The notes under the pieces are model-generated. The model was not told the origin of the DNA, searched no databases, and saw only the letters and a program-made list of their open reading frames with translations. A stretch of 64,000 nucleotides of DNA from Paenibacillus plantiphilus (GTDB taxonomy: Bacteria; Bacillota; Bacilli; Paenibacillales; Paenibacillaceae), in contig NZ_CAKMMF010000022.1 in the NCBI RefSeq assembly GCF_927798095.1, positions 1-64,000 of the forward strand, read 5' to 3'. This document shows, in pieces, positions 29,184 through 37,516 of the stretch. How positions within the stretch are numbered: position 1 is the stretch's first letter; each line of letters starts with the position of its first letter. The translations under genes and the position numbers were made by a program.

Positions 29184-30464
29184 CTAAGGAACGATTCCAT
29201 TATTCGGAACGGGTGATTGCCGCGAAATACGCGCTCCCAGTCGGCCCAGCATCGTTTCTATGCGGTCATACCCGCGGTCGATATGATGCACCTGCTCTAC
29301 GACTGTCCTGCCCTGCGACGCCAATCCGGCAATGACAAGCGCAGCGCCCGCACGCAGATCTGTCGCCTCAACCGTTGCTCCGTATAGCCGCGGAACACCT
29401 CTGATAAAGGCTGCATTCAAGTCCACCCGTATATCTGCGCCCATGCGCGACAGCTCTTCAACATGCTTGAAGCGCCCCTCGAATATGGTCTCCTTCATCA
29501 CGCTTACACCATCTGCGAGTGCGAGCATTACCATGACCTGCGACTGCAAATCGGTTGGAAATGCAGGATATGGCGAGGTTACAATCCGCTCTATCGCCTT
29601 GGGACGGTTGGCGCAGCCGACTTTAATTATATCACCGTCTACTGCGATTTGAACACCTGCGCGCCTGAGCACATGAATGAGGGATGTCAGGTGGGCGGGG
29701 TTCGTATTTTGCAAGGTGACCTGACCGCGTGTAGCCGCTGCTGCAACCATGACCGTCCCCGTCACAATTCGATCAGGAATGACCTGATACCGGCAGGGAG
29801 TGAGCTTCTCAACGCCTTCGATCGTAATCGTATCTGTGCCTGCACCGATAATCTTGGCGCCCATCGTGTTGAGAAACCGCTGCAGATCTTGAATCTCTGG
29901 CTCGCGAGCGGCATTGCTGATTGTCGTTAACCCTTCCGCCAGAACAGCGGCCATCATAATATTCTCCGTTGCACCCACGCTTGGGAAATCCAGATGGATC
30001 TCCGCGCCTTTCAGCCGTTTAGCATGACAGACAATTCGGCTGCCCTTCTCTTCAATCTGTGCGCCTAGCGACATCAAGCCTCGCAGATGGAGATCGATCT
30101 TTCTCTCGCCGATCGCACAGCCGCCTGGTTGATAAATGGTCACTTCGCCAAATCGAGCAATAAGAGGCCCCATTAAGAAGATGGATGAACGCATGGAACG
30201 CATGAGCTCTTCCGGAACATGAGAGGAAACAGCTGAGGAGCTGTCAATCATGACAGTGTCATTGCTGTGCTCTGCTCGGCATCCCAGATCGCGCAATATG
30301 TTCAGCATGACGTCGATATCGAGCAGCTTGGGTACGTGATCGATCGTCACTTTTCCTTCCACCAGCATGCTGGCAGCTAAGATCGGCAAAGCGGCATTTT
30401 TCGCTCCTTGGATAACAATGGTTCCTGAGAGTGGTTTCCCGCCTTCAATCACCAATTTGTCCAA
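29184..30464 (-). CDS. murA: UDP-N-acetylglucosamine 1-carboxyvinyltransferase
   Basis: Adds enolpyruvate from PEP to UDP-GlcNAc, the first committed step of peptidoglycan synthesis and the target of fosfomycin. The 426 aa protein has the catalytic K22-N23 pair in GAKNAALP and the fosfomycin-sensitive Cys116 in PGGCAIG. The start codon is TTG at 30464, with GGAGGTGA 4-7 nt upstream. Bacillota often carry a second murA paralogue elsewhere, so this need not be the only one. It follows murB by 15 bp. Confidence 0.97.
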   Translation of the reverse strand: MDKLVIEGGKPLSGTIVIQGAKNAALPILAASMLVEGKVTIDHVPKLLDIDVMLNILRDLGCRAEHSNDTVMIDSSSAVSSHVPEELMRSMRSSIFLMGPLIARFGEVTIYQPGGCAIGERKIDLHLRGLMSLGAQIEEKGSRIVCHAKRLKGAEIHLDFPSVGATENIMMAAVLAEGLTTISNAAREPEIQDLQRFLNTMGAKIIGAGTDTITIEGVEKLTPCRYQVIPDRIVTGTVMVAAAATRGQVTLQNTNPAHLTSLIHVLRRAGVQIAVDGDIIKVGCANRPKAIERIVTSPYPAFPTDLQSQVMVMLALADGVSVMKETIFEGRFKHVEELSRMGADIRVDLNAAFIRGVPRLYGATVEATDLRAGAALVIAGLASQGRTVVEQVHHIDRGYDRIETMLGRLGARISRQSPVPNNGIVP

Positions 30465-30479
30465 TGTATCACCTCCGAA

Positions 30480-31385
30480 TTACCGCTCACCCACAACCAA
30501 TACTTCCGGCACCAGATCGATTCCATACCGATCCTTAATCGTGCTGCGAATCGTTGCCATGAGGGTGAGAACGTCCTCAGCTGTCGCTTGCCCTGTGTTG
30601 ACAATGAAATTGGCATGCTGCGTCGATACCTCCGCTCCCCCGGTGCGAAGACCCTTCAGCCCTGCCTCCTCTATGAGACGCGCGGCATAATCATTCGGCG
30701 GATTGCGGAAAACGCTGCCTGCGCTTGCCAACTGCAGCGGCTGCGTGCGAAGCCGGCGTTCTTTGTTAGAAGCCATGCAGGATGCGATCTCTCCCCTGAC
30801 GCCTTCCTTCAGCTCGAACGTAGCGCTGACAACAATCCCCTGCTGCTTATGCAATACCGAATGGCGATAGGAGAACGCCATCCTCTCAAGGTTGTGGTTT
30901 ACCAATTCCCCTGTATCCAGCACAAGCTCTGCTGATTTGAAAATGCGTGACACATCCGAACCGAGGGCACCGGCATTCATATAGACGGCTCCTCCAACGG
31001 AACCAGGAATCCCTCCTGCAAATTCCAAGCCTGTCAGTCCTTCTTTTGCCGCCAATACAGACAGCTTGATGAAGGAATGAGAGGCTCCGGCGTGAACGAG
31101 CGAGCCTTGGAATTGCACGTAATTGAATCCTTCCCCCAGCTGGATGACGACGCCTCGAATCCCCTTATCGCTAACCAAAAGGTTGGAGCCGCGCCCAAGA
31201 TTGGTCCACGACATGCCATTCTTATGAAGCAGGCGGACGACTGACATAAGCTGCTCTTTGTTGTGGGGAATGACAAGAACGTCGGCGGGTCCGCCGATTT
31301 TCCATGTTGTATAGGCAGAAAGCGGTTCATTCAACAACACTTTGCCAATATTCGTTTGCTGCATTTCTGTCAATAGTTGCTTCAT
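30480..31385 (-). CDS. murB: UDP-N-acetylenolpyruvoylglucosamine reductase
   Basis: FAD- and NADPH-dependent reductase that makes UDP-MurNAc. The 301 aa protein has FAD-binding motifs near residues 64-73 (LGRGSNLLVS) and 128-140 (GSVGGAVYMNAGA), plus the proton-donor Ser224 in AGSVFRNP, as in the shorter type II MurB enzymes of Bacillota. The ATG at 31385 has GGAGG 8 nt upstream. A 175 bp gap separates it from murG without a clear terminator. Confidence 0.97.
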   Translation of the reverse strand: MKQLLTEMQQTNIGKVLLNEPLSAYTTWKIGGPADVLVIPHNKEQLMSVVRLLHKNGMSWTNLGRGSNLLVSDKGIRGVVIQLGEGFNYVQFQGSLVHAGASHSFIKLSVLAAKEGLTGLEFAGGIPGSVGGAVYMNAGALGSDVSRIFKSAELVLDTGELVNHNLERMAFSYRHSVLHKQQGIVVSATFELKEGVRGEIASCMASNKERRLRTQPLQLASAGSVFRNPPNDYAARLIEEAGLKGLRTGGAEVSTQHANFIVNTGQATAEDVLTLMATIRSTIKDRYGIDLVPEVLVVGER

Positions 31386-31560
31386 TTGTCGTACCTCCTT
31401 AGCTTTAAGCGATTGTCAGATTACTGGCGTTCGTTGTCAAGCCGGGAAGCCCCTTCCTGAGAACACCATCCTCGGATGGCGGGCCCGCCGGGTGACGGTC
31501 ACGATTATAGGGTATACTATGCCCTCCCGCACAGGAGTGTGACAACCGCCTATATGACGC

Positions 31561-32670
31561 TTATCGGTCCTCTATTAGTTTCTTCAGCTCACTGACGATC
31601 ATGGAGGCAGACTGCGGCATGCCAAGCTTCAAAGAGGCTTCACTCATTGTACTTAACCGCTGCTCATCCGTCATAATCGAATAAATATGCTCAAAAAGCG
31701 ACTCCCCGCTCAAATTCTTCTCTATAATCATCTCGGCTGCGCCTGACTGGGCAACACTGCGAGCATTGGCTTCCTGATGGTTATTCGTCACGTTGGGTGA
31801 TGGTATGAGGATGGATGGTATGCCCAATGCCGTAATTTCCGCAATGGATGATGCCCCGGAGCGGCTCACTATAAGTGTTGCAGCGCCCAGCACCTCCGGC
31901 ATATTATGCAAATAAGGCAAGGGGTGAATGTTGTTCGAAATACGCGGCATAACCCTCTTCATCCGTTCCATTGTCCCATCATAATAGCTCTCTCCAGTAA
32001 CAAATACAAAATGGACATCCGGCAACCGCCCCAGCAGCGGCACCATGTCCACCATGGCATCATTCATCGCTTTCGCGCCCCGGCTCCCGCCAACCATCAG
32101 CACGATCCGGCTTCCGCTCTGCAAGCCCAGCGATTGATAGCCATTGTCAGCGATCGCGCGCACAACATTCGTTGCGCAAGGATTGCCAGTATTGACAATC
32201 CGCTTCGCTGCGTTGAAGCGAGGCAGCGACTCCTTGAAGCTCACTGCAACACAGCCCGCGTAGCGGGCGAGGAACTTGTTCGTTAATCCAGGATCAGCAT
32301 TCTGCTCATGGATAAGCGTCGGTATGCCCAGCTTCGCTGCCGCATAGACTACTGGTCCGCATACGTAGCCGCCAGTGCCGACTACGACATCCGGCTTGAA
32401 CTTGCGCAGCAGCTGCTTGGATCTGCGGACTCCCTTTAGAAACCGCATGACGGTTTTAATATTTTCAAAAGAAAGCTTGCGTCTGAACCCTGATATCTCG
32501 ACGGGTTCAAAAGGGATGCCCTGAGCGGGCACAATCCGGCTCTCTAATCCGTTAGGAGATCCGATATACAGAATGGACGAGCTCCCATCCTCCTCCACCA
32601 CCTGTTTGCCGATCGCAAGAGCAGGGTAGATATGGCCGCCTGTTCCGCCGCCTGTCAATACGATACGCAT
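31561..32670 (-). CDS. murG: Undecaprenyl-PP-MurNAc-pentapeptide GlcNAc transferase
   Basis: Peripheral membrane GT-B glycosyltransferase that converts lipid I to lipid II. The 369 aa protein has the N-terminal glycine loop GGGTGGHIYPA (7-17) and the second G-loop GGSRGAKAMND near 175-185. The UDP-GlcNAc contact region SRSGASSIAEI follows at about 260-270. The start has GAGGTGA, which contains the ftsW stop, so the two genes are coupled. Confidence 0.97.
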   Translation of the reverse strand: MRIVLTGGGTGGHIYPALAIGKQVVEEDGSSSILYIGSPNGLESRIVPAQGIPFEPVEISGFRRKLSFENIKTVMRFLKGVRRSKQLLRKFKPDVVVGTGGYVCGPVVYAAAKLGIPTLIHEQNADPGLTNKFLARYAGCVAVSFKESLPRFNAAKRIVNTGNPCATNVVRAIADNGYQSLGLQSGSRIVLMVGGSRGAKAMNDAMVDMVPLLGRLPDVHFVFVTGESYYDGTMERMKRVMPRISNNIHPLPYLHNMPEVLGAATLIVSRSGASSIAEITALGIPSILIPSPNVTNNHQEANARSVAQSGAAEMIIEKNLSGESLFEHIYSIMTDEQRLSTMSEASLKLGMPQSASMIVSELKKLIEDR

Positions 32671-32676
32671 GTCAAT

Positions 32677-33774
32677 TCACCTCGAATAACGGGATATATT
32701 AAGCAGGATGCCAAGCGCTGTCAGCAGCAGCGTCAGCGATGACCCGCCGTAGCTCACCAGCGGCAGTGTAATGCCCGTCACCGGCAGCATGCCGATAACG
32801 ACGCCAATATTAATAAATACCTGTACAGCGACAATGCCGACAATTCCTACTGCCAGCAGACTGCCGAATGTGTCCGGAGCGGCTATTGCGGCCCGCATTC
32901 CACGCCATACCAGGATGGCGAATAATAGAATAATTGCGGCCCCGCCTATGAATCCCAGTTCCTCCGCGACGATAGAAAATATAAAGTCCGTCTGCGGCTC
33001 AGGCAAATAGTTGAACTTCTGACGGCTCATGCCAAGACCTAGACCGACTAAGCCGCCTGGTCCTATCGCATACAACGACTGAATAATCTGGTAACCTGCG
33101 CCCAGCGGATCACCCCATGGATCCAGAAATGCCGTGATGCGCAGCATGCGGTAAGGAGCCGCAATAATTAGACCAACGAGACCCAGCACGCCAATCATGG
33201 CGAGCGAGCCAAGATGAGCCAGCCGCGCCCCTGCCGTATAGATGACAATAAGAGAAGCACCAACCATTACAGCTCCTGAGCCGAGATCAGGCTGCATCAT
33301 AATAATTCCGAACGCAAGGCCGAGTATGCCTAGCGGGGGCAGCAGCCCTTTAGCGAAAAGTGTGACGGCCTGCTGCTTCTCCGACAGCATTTTGGCCAGA
33401 AAAATAACCATGGCAAGCTTCATAAATTCTGAGGGCTGAATACCGAACGAACTGATCCCAAGCCAGCTTCGCGCACCGCCCCTAACTACTCCGATGCCAG
33501 GTATCAGAACGATCACCAGCAATACGAAGCAGATAATCAGACCTGGCTTCGACCACTTTTTCCACATCGAATAATGCGTGTTCATCGTGACAAACATTGC
33601 TGCGACACCTAGCAGCGCAAATAGTGATTGCCGTTTCACATAATAGTAAGGATCGCCAAACTCATGAAAGGCGAGCACTGCACTCGCGCTGTAAACCATT
33701 ACTAGGCCAATGGCGAGTATAAGTGTAATTGAACCGATCATCCATACATCGGGAGCGGACTTGGCTTTTGCCAT
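32677..33774 (-). CDS. ftsW: SEDS-family lipid II polymerase FtsW/SpoVE
   Basis: Polytopic membrane glycosyltransferase that polymerises lipid II with its cognate class B PBP during septation or spore cortex formation. The 365 aa protein has about ten hydrophobic helices and the SEDS signatures GVVRGGARSWLG, IQPSEFMKLA and LVSYGGSSLTLLL near the C-terminus. Its dcw position corresponds to spoVE of B. subtilis; whether it serves division, sporulation or both cannot be told from sequence. Confidence 0.95.
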   Translation of the reverse strand: MAKAKSAPDVWMIGSITLILAIGLVMVYSASAVLAFHEFGDPYYYVKRQSLFALLGVAAMFVTMNTHYSMWKKWSKPGLIICFVLLVIVLIPGIGVVRGGARSWLGISSFGIQPSEFMKLAMVIFLAKMLSEKQQAVTLFAKGLLPPLGILGLAFGIIMMQPDLGSGAVMVGASLIVIYTAGARLAHLGSLAMIGVLGLVGLIIAAPYRMLRITAFLDPWGDPLGAGYQIIQSLYAIGPGGLVGLGLGMSRQKFNYLPEPQTDFIFSIVAEELGFIGGAAIILLFAILVWRGMRAAIAAPDTFGSLLAVGIVGIVAVQVFINIGVVIGMLPVTGITLPLVSYGGSSLTLLLTALGILLNISRYSR

Positions 33775-33819
33775 CGCGCAAACACCTCTTGCATCCGTAA
33801 GTAGGGACTAGCCCCCTAC

Positions 33820-35259
33820 TTACAAGGTATGCGCCGATTGCTTAAACATTCTCCCGCGCTGCTCGTAGGATTTAAACATATCCCAGCTCGCACAGGCTGG
33901 AGAGAGGAGAACAATATCTCCCGGCTCCGCAATGGAGGCGGCTTCGCGCACCGCCCGGTGCAGCGTCGCTTCGGCGTCCTTCTCAGGTTCGACGATAATG
34001 ACCGTTGTTAAACCTGCGAGCTCCGCAACATGAGCCAGCTTGCTTCGTGTCTCGCCCAGCAGCACGACCGCCTTCACCTGATCGCGGAAATGGGGCAGCA
34101 GCTCCAAATAATCAGAGCCCCGATCCAATCCTCCGGCGATGAGTACAATGCGTCCTGGGAATGAACGCAGCGCAATAATCGTGGCTGCAGAATTGGTCGC
34201 CTTGGAGTTGTTATAATAAGCAACTCCTTTGTATTCTCCTGCAAGCTCCAATCTATGCTCGACGCCGCGGAACTCCCGCAGCGGCTTCAGCAGTAATTGA
34301 AGCTCTGCGCCGGCTGCCAGACAGCCTGCGATAGCGGCAAGCGCATTCGCCGCATTGTGGCGACCTGGAATGCCGAGCTCATAGACAGGAAGAATCGGAT
34401 GTGCAATGCCATCACGGTCCCGATGTACAATCATACGCTCCGCCGCACTATCTGCGGGTGCAGCGAGGTCCTCAGGAAATGGCGGTTCTATAAATACGCC
34501 GTATGTAAGCGTCTGTGTAATGGAGAAGGGGATAATTTGCGCCTTAATATTTCCCTCTTCTATTATATGTCGGCAAACAGGGTCGTCCGCATTAAGAACG
34601 GCCCAATCCTCAGATGCTTGGTTCGCAAAAAGCTTGGCTTTGGACGCGATATAATCGTCCATTCCACCGTGGTAGTCCAAATGGGTTTCCACTACGTTGA
34701 GCAGCAGTGACACCTTGGGCTGGAACTGGGTCGTTCCTTTCAACTGGAAGCTGCTGAGCTCGGCAACGATCCAATTGTCCTCTTCTGCCGACTGAGCCGC
34801 TTCGCATAGTGGCGTTCCAATATTACCTGCGACAATCGGCTGCATATTCGCTGCTTCCAGCATTTCGCCTATCCATGTTGTCGTCGTTGTTTTTCCATTG
34901 GAGCCTGTAATGCCTATAATCGGTGCTGGCGACAGCAGGTAGGCAACCTCAACCTCTGTCACAACCTCGATGCCGAGCTCAAGCGCTTGGCGCACCGGCT
35001 CCACGCTGTAGGGTATGCCCGGGTTTTTGACAACAAGCGCCGTCTCCTTCGTTATCAGTCCTTCAGGATGACCCCCGCATATAACAGAAACACCCAAAGC
35101 ATCCAACTCGTCCGCTTCGGGGCATAATTGCCGATCTTTATTGTCATTTACGGTAACCTGTGCCCCAAGCTTATGGAACAGCTTGGCGACGCTGACGCCG
35201 CTCTTGGCGAGGCCAAGCACGACGATGCGCTTATCCCGGTATGATGCCGGACTCTCCAT
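33820..35259 (-). CDS. murD: UDP-MurNAc-L-alanine:D-glutamate ligase
   Basis: ATP-dependent Mur ligase adding D-Glu to UDP-MurNAc-L-Ala. The 479 aa protein has an N-terminal nucleotide-binding domain (RIVVLGLAKSGVS), the ATP P-loop GSNGKTTT at 119-126 and the C-terminal ligase domain with SPACASWDMFKSYEQRG near 450-466. The ATG at 35259 is preceded by AGGAGGG 7 nt upstream. It is the first gene after the 1.28 kb repeat-rich gap, so it may need its own promoter or depend on read-through from mraY. Confidence 0.97.
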   Translation of the reverse strand: MESPASYRDKRIVVLGLAKSGVSVAKLFHKLGAQVTVNDNKDRQLCPEADELDALGVSVICGGHPEGLITKETALVVKNPGIPYSVEPVRQALELGIEVVTEVEVAYLLSPAPIIGITGSNGKTTTTTWIGEMLEAANMQPIVAGNIGTPLCEAAQSAEEDNWIVAELSSFQLKGTTQFQPKVSLLLNVVETHLDYHGGMDDYIASKAKLFANQASEDWAVLNADDPVCRHIIEEGNIKAQIIPFSITQTLTYGVFIEPPFPEDLAAPADSAAERMIVHRDRDGIAHPILPVYELGIPGRHNAANALAAIAGCLAAGAELQLLLKPLREFRGVEHRLELAGEYKGVAYYNNSKATNSAATIIALRSFPGRIVLIAGGLDRGSDYLELLPHFRDQVKAVVLLGETRSKLAHVAELAGLTTVIIVEPEKDAEATLHRAVREAASIAEPGDIVLLSPACASWDMFKSYEQRGRMFKQSAHTL

Positions 35260-35893
35260 GTTTATTCCCTCCTAAATAGGTGACAACCCCCTAAATCCCC
35301 CTTGGTAAGGGGGACCCCAAAGGGCTCCGCCCTCTGGACACCCGACGATTGTCGATTGCTCTCATGCGCCGCTCCCTACATTATTCGACGCATTTTCCCG
35401 TTTTCGTCCCTCCGGGACACACTCATCTGCTCCCGCTCCCCAGCTACGACGACTACGTCCCAATTAACGTCCCAGCTGCAGAGCCTCTCTTTTGTTCTGC
35501 TTTCTTCCTATTTTGTCGCTTTCGTCCCTCCGGGACACGCTCTACTACGCCTTGTTAGTGGTCGGCGGACCACCGCCGTCATGCAGCGAAACCGCGCTCT
35601 AAGAGCTGTACGCGGTGCGTGATGCCGGTAAACTCGCTCACCTTACCGCGAATCTCCCCCGCTAGCTCTGTACGATTTGACAGCTATCGACGACGCTCCC
35701 CTGTGCCTGCCTGTGCCTGCTGCCGCATGCACCTGCTCCATACGCGAAAATCCTATAGTTCCATATGCTGCCGCATACGCAGCACTTACAGTCGCTCTTC
35801 CACCGAAGCTCAATGTTACACGATAGCTTTTTCTAAAACTTCGTGGTAAGACCCGCTCATGTTGAGTTTCAACTGCAACCACTTTAAAGCTCC
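35260..35893. other. Gap upstream of murD with short hairpins, no gene
   Basis: No credible gene. An inverted repeat CCCCC-TTGGTAA-GGGGG lies at about 35298-35314. A 24 bp near-identical pair containing the hairpin GTCCC-TCC-GGGAC recurs near 35400 and 35519. Base use is CT-rich on the plus strand and unlike the flanking genes. The plus- and minus-strand frames here are short and match no family I recognise. Confidence 0.6.
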
Positions 35894-35975
35894 AACCATG
35901 TAAATCTCAACCAAGTTACTTGTAAGGCTTCAACCATGTAAATTTCAACCAAGTTACTTGTAAGGCTTCAACCAT
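35894..35975. repeat. Two 38 bp direct repeats
   Basis: Two adjacent 38 bp units (35894-35931 and 35932-35969) differ at one base, with a partial third unit of six bases. They belong to the repeat-rich mraY-murD gap. Confidence 0.9.
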
Positions 35976-36157
35976 TACTGCAAAAATACAGTTATGAATC
36001 AGTGATCTCTTCGTTTTGAGCCTCGTTGCTGCAAAAATACATCTAAATGAATGGCTTGCACTCTTTTTACTCAAATACTTCGGATTTAACTGTATTTTTG
36101 CAGTAAGCTTGTTCTTTTCCCTCTGTTTTGACGAATTTTGATGTATTTTTGCAGCAA
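35975..36157. repeat. Interleaved inverted repeats around TGCAAAAATACA
   Basis: Four copies of a TGCAAAAATACA core form two long-range inverted pairs: 35975-35994 with 36087-36106 and 36025-36043 with 36140-36157. Each pair extends the match beyond the core with its own flanking bases. The pairs interleave, so they cannot form a simple nested stem. Confidence 0.8.
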
Positions 36158-36512
36158 TGCTCCGCTTGCGATGCATCGTGCTACTTTCTAGCTATGCTCC
36201 GTTCGCGATGCATCGTGCTACTTTCTAGCTATGCTCCGTTCGCGAAAGCATCGTGCTACTTTCTAGCTATTGCTCCGTTCGCGAAGCATCGTGCTACTTT
36301 CTGGCTATGCTCCGTTTGCGGAGCATAGTGCTACTTTCTAGCTGTGCTCCGTTCGCGAAGCATCGTGCTACTTTTCTAGCTATGCTCCGTTCGCGAAGCA
36401 TCGTGCTACTTTTGCAGCTATGCTCCGTTTGCGGAGCATCGTGCTACTTTTCTAGCTGTGCTCCGTTCGCGAAGCATCGTGCTACTTTTGCAGTTATGCT
36501 CCGTTTGCGATG
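36154..36512. repeat. Tandem array of ten ~37 bp hairpin units
   Basis: Ten head-to-tail units of 37-39 bp, the last degenerate, directly downstream of mraY. Each contains an inverted repeat such as ATGCTCCG-TTTG-CGGAGCAT. On the minus strand, the sense of mraY-murD read-through, most units read TGCTTCG-CGAA-CGGAGCA, which pairs fully with one U-G. Other units have a C-G at the same pair. No spacers separate the units, so it is not CRISPR. Confidence 0.9.
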
Positions 36513-36544
36513 TGTTAGTTCTGCTGCAGCGCAGCGATTGCTGA

Positions 36545-37501
36545 TTATCTTCCCAGCACTAGTCCGATGGCTGCGAATAGCAGTCCTACGAACCAGAATA
36601 CGGTAACTACACGCCACTCGGTCCAGCCGGATAGCTCAAAATGGTGATGAATCGGACTCATTTTGAATATGCGCTTGCCCCTCAGCTTGAACGAGCCAAC
36701 CTGAAGGATCACTGACAGCATCTCGATAACAAAAATGCCGCCTATAATAATAAGCAGTATTTCCATTTTAGCCAAAATTGCTACTGCTGCCATCCCTCCG
36801 CCGATTCCAAGTGATCCAGTATCCCCCATGAACACTTTCGCCGGATGCGCGTTGAACACAAGAAAGCCCAGCAATGCCCCCACCATAGCAGCTGAGAATA
36901 CAGCGGATTCATGCTCGCTCACATGCATTGCCAATATTGTAAATGCGCCAAAGGCTATCGCGCCAGTCCCGCCCAGCAGACCATCTACGCCATCGGTAAA
37001 ATTAACCGCATTCGTTGTTCCGAACAGCATGATGACGACCAGGAGATAATAGCCCCAACTAAGCTCGAATGCCATCTCGGTTCCTGGAATGCTAACCTCT
37101 GTACTATGACCCATCTGATAGAGTAGGACACATATGATTACGGAAAATAAAAATTGCCCAATCAGCTTCTGAAGAGCTGTCAAGCCTAATGAACGTTTGA
37201 AGACGATTTTGATATAATCATCCAGAAATCCAACCAGCCCGAAGCCAAGCGACGCGACTAGCAGCACCCAGAACTCAGCGGTTTTATCTGAAAATTTGAG
37301 AAATGCCAGCAGCATCGCCAGCATGATGATAACTCCGCCCATCGTTGGCGTGCCCGACTTCTTCAGGTGGCTCTGCGGACCGTCCGTTCGTATCTGCTGC
37401 CCGAATTTCATTCGTCTGAGCACCGGGATGAACAGCGGCCCGAATAATATCGCTAGCAAGAAGGCTGCGCCGATTGACAGCAATATAACCTTGATGTCCA
37501 T
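36545..37501 (-). CDS. mraY: Phospho-MurNAc-pentapeptide transferase
   Basis: Integral membrane enzyme that makes lipid I from UDP-MurNAc-pentapeptide and undecaprenyl phosphate. The 318 aa protein has about ten hydrophobic helices, the catalytic motifs LDDYIK (near 93-98) and NFTDGVDGL (near 165-173), and the conserved HHHFE loop (near 285). The ATG at 37501 follows AGAGGTGG. In most Bacillota murD follows at once; here 1.28 kb of repeats intervene. Confidence 0.97.
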   Translation of the reverse strand: MDIKVILLSIGAAFLLAILFGPLFIPVLRRMKFGQQIRTDGPQSHLKKSGTPTMGGVIIMLAMLLAFLKFSDKTAEFWVLLVASLGFGLVGFLDDYIKIVFKRSLGLTALQKLIGQFLFSVIICVLLYQMGHSTEVSIPGTEMAFELSWGYYLLVVIMLFGTTNAVNFTDGVDGLLGGTGAIAFGAFTILAMHVSEHESAVFSAAMVGALLGFLVFNAHPAKVFMGDTGSLGIGGGMAAVAILAKMEILLIIIGGIFVIEMLSVILQVGSFKLRGKRIFKMSPIHHHFELSGWTEWRVVTVFWFVGLLFAAIGLVLGR

Positions 37502-37516
37502 GTTGACCCCACCTCT

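Noticed and set aside
36154-36512. Possible CRISPR array (regular ~37 bp repeats)
   Set aside because: Units are directly adjacent with no spacers and vary in sequence; no cas genes are present in the window.
36253-36606. 117-codon plus-strand frame over the hairpin array
   Set aside because: It is a repeat translation (CYFLAM-like units) that runs into the mraY 3' end antisense.
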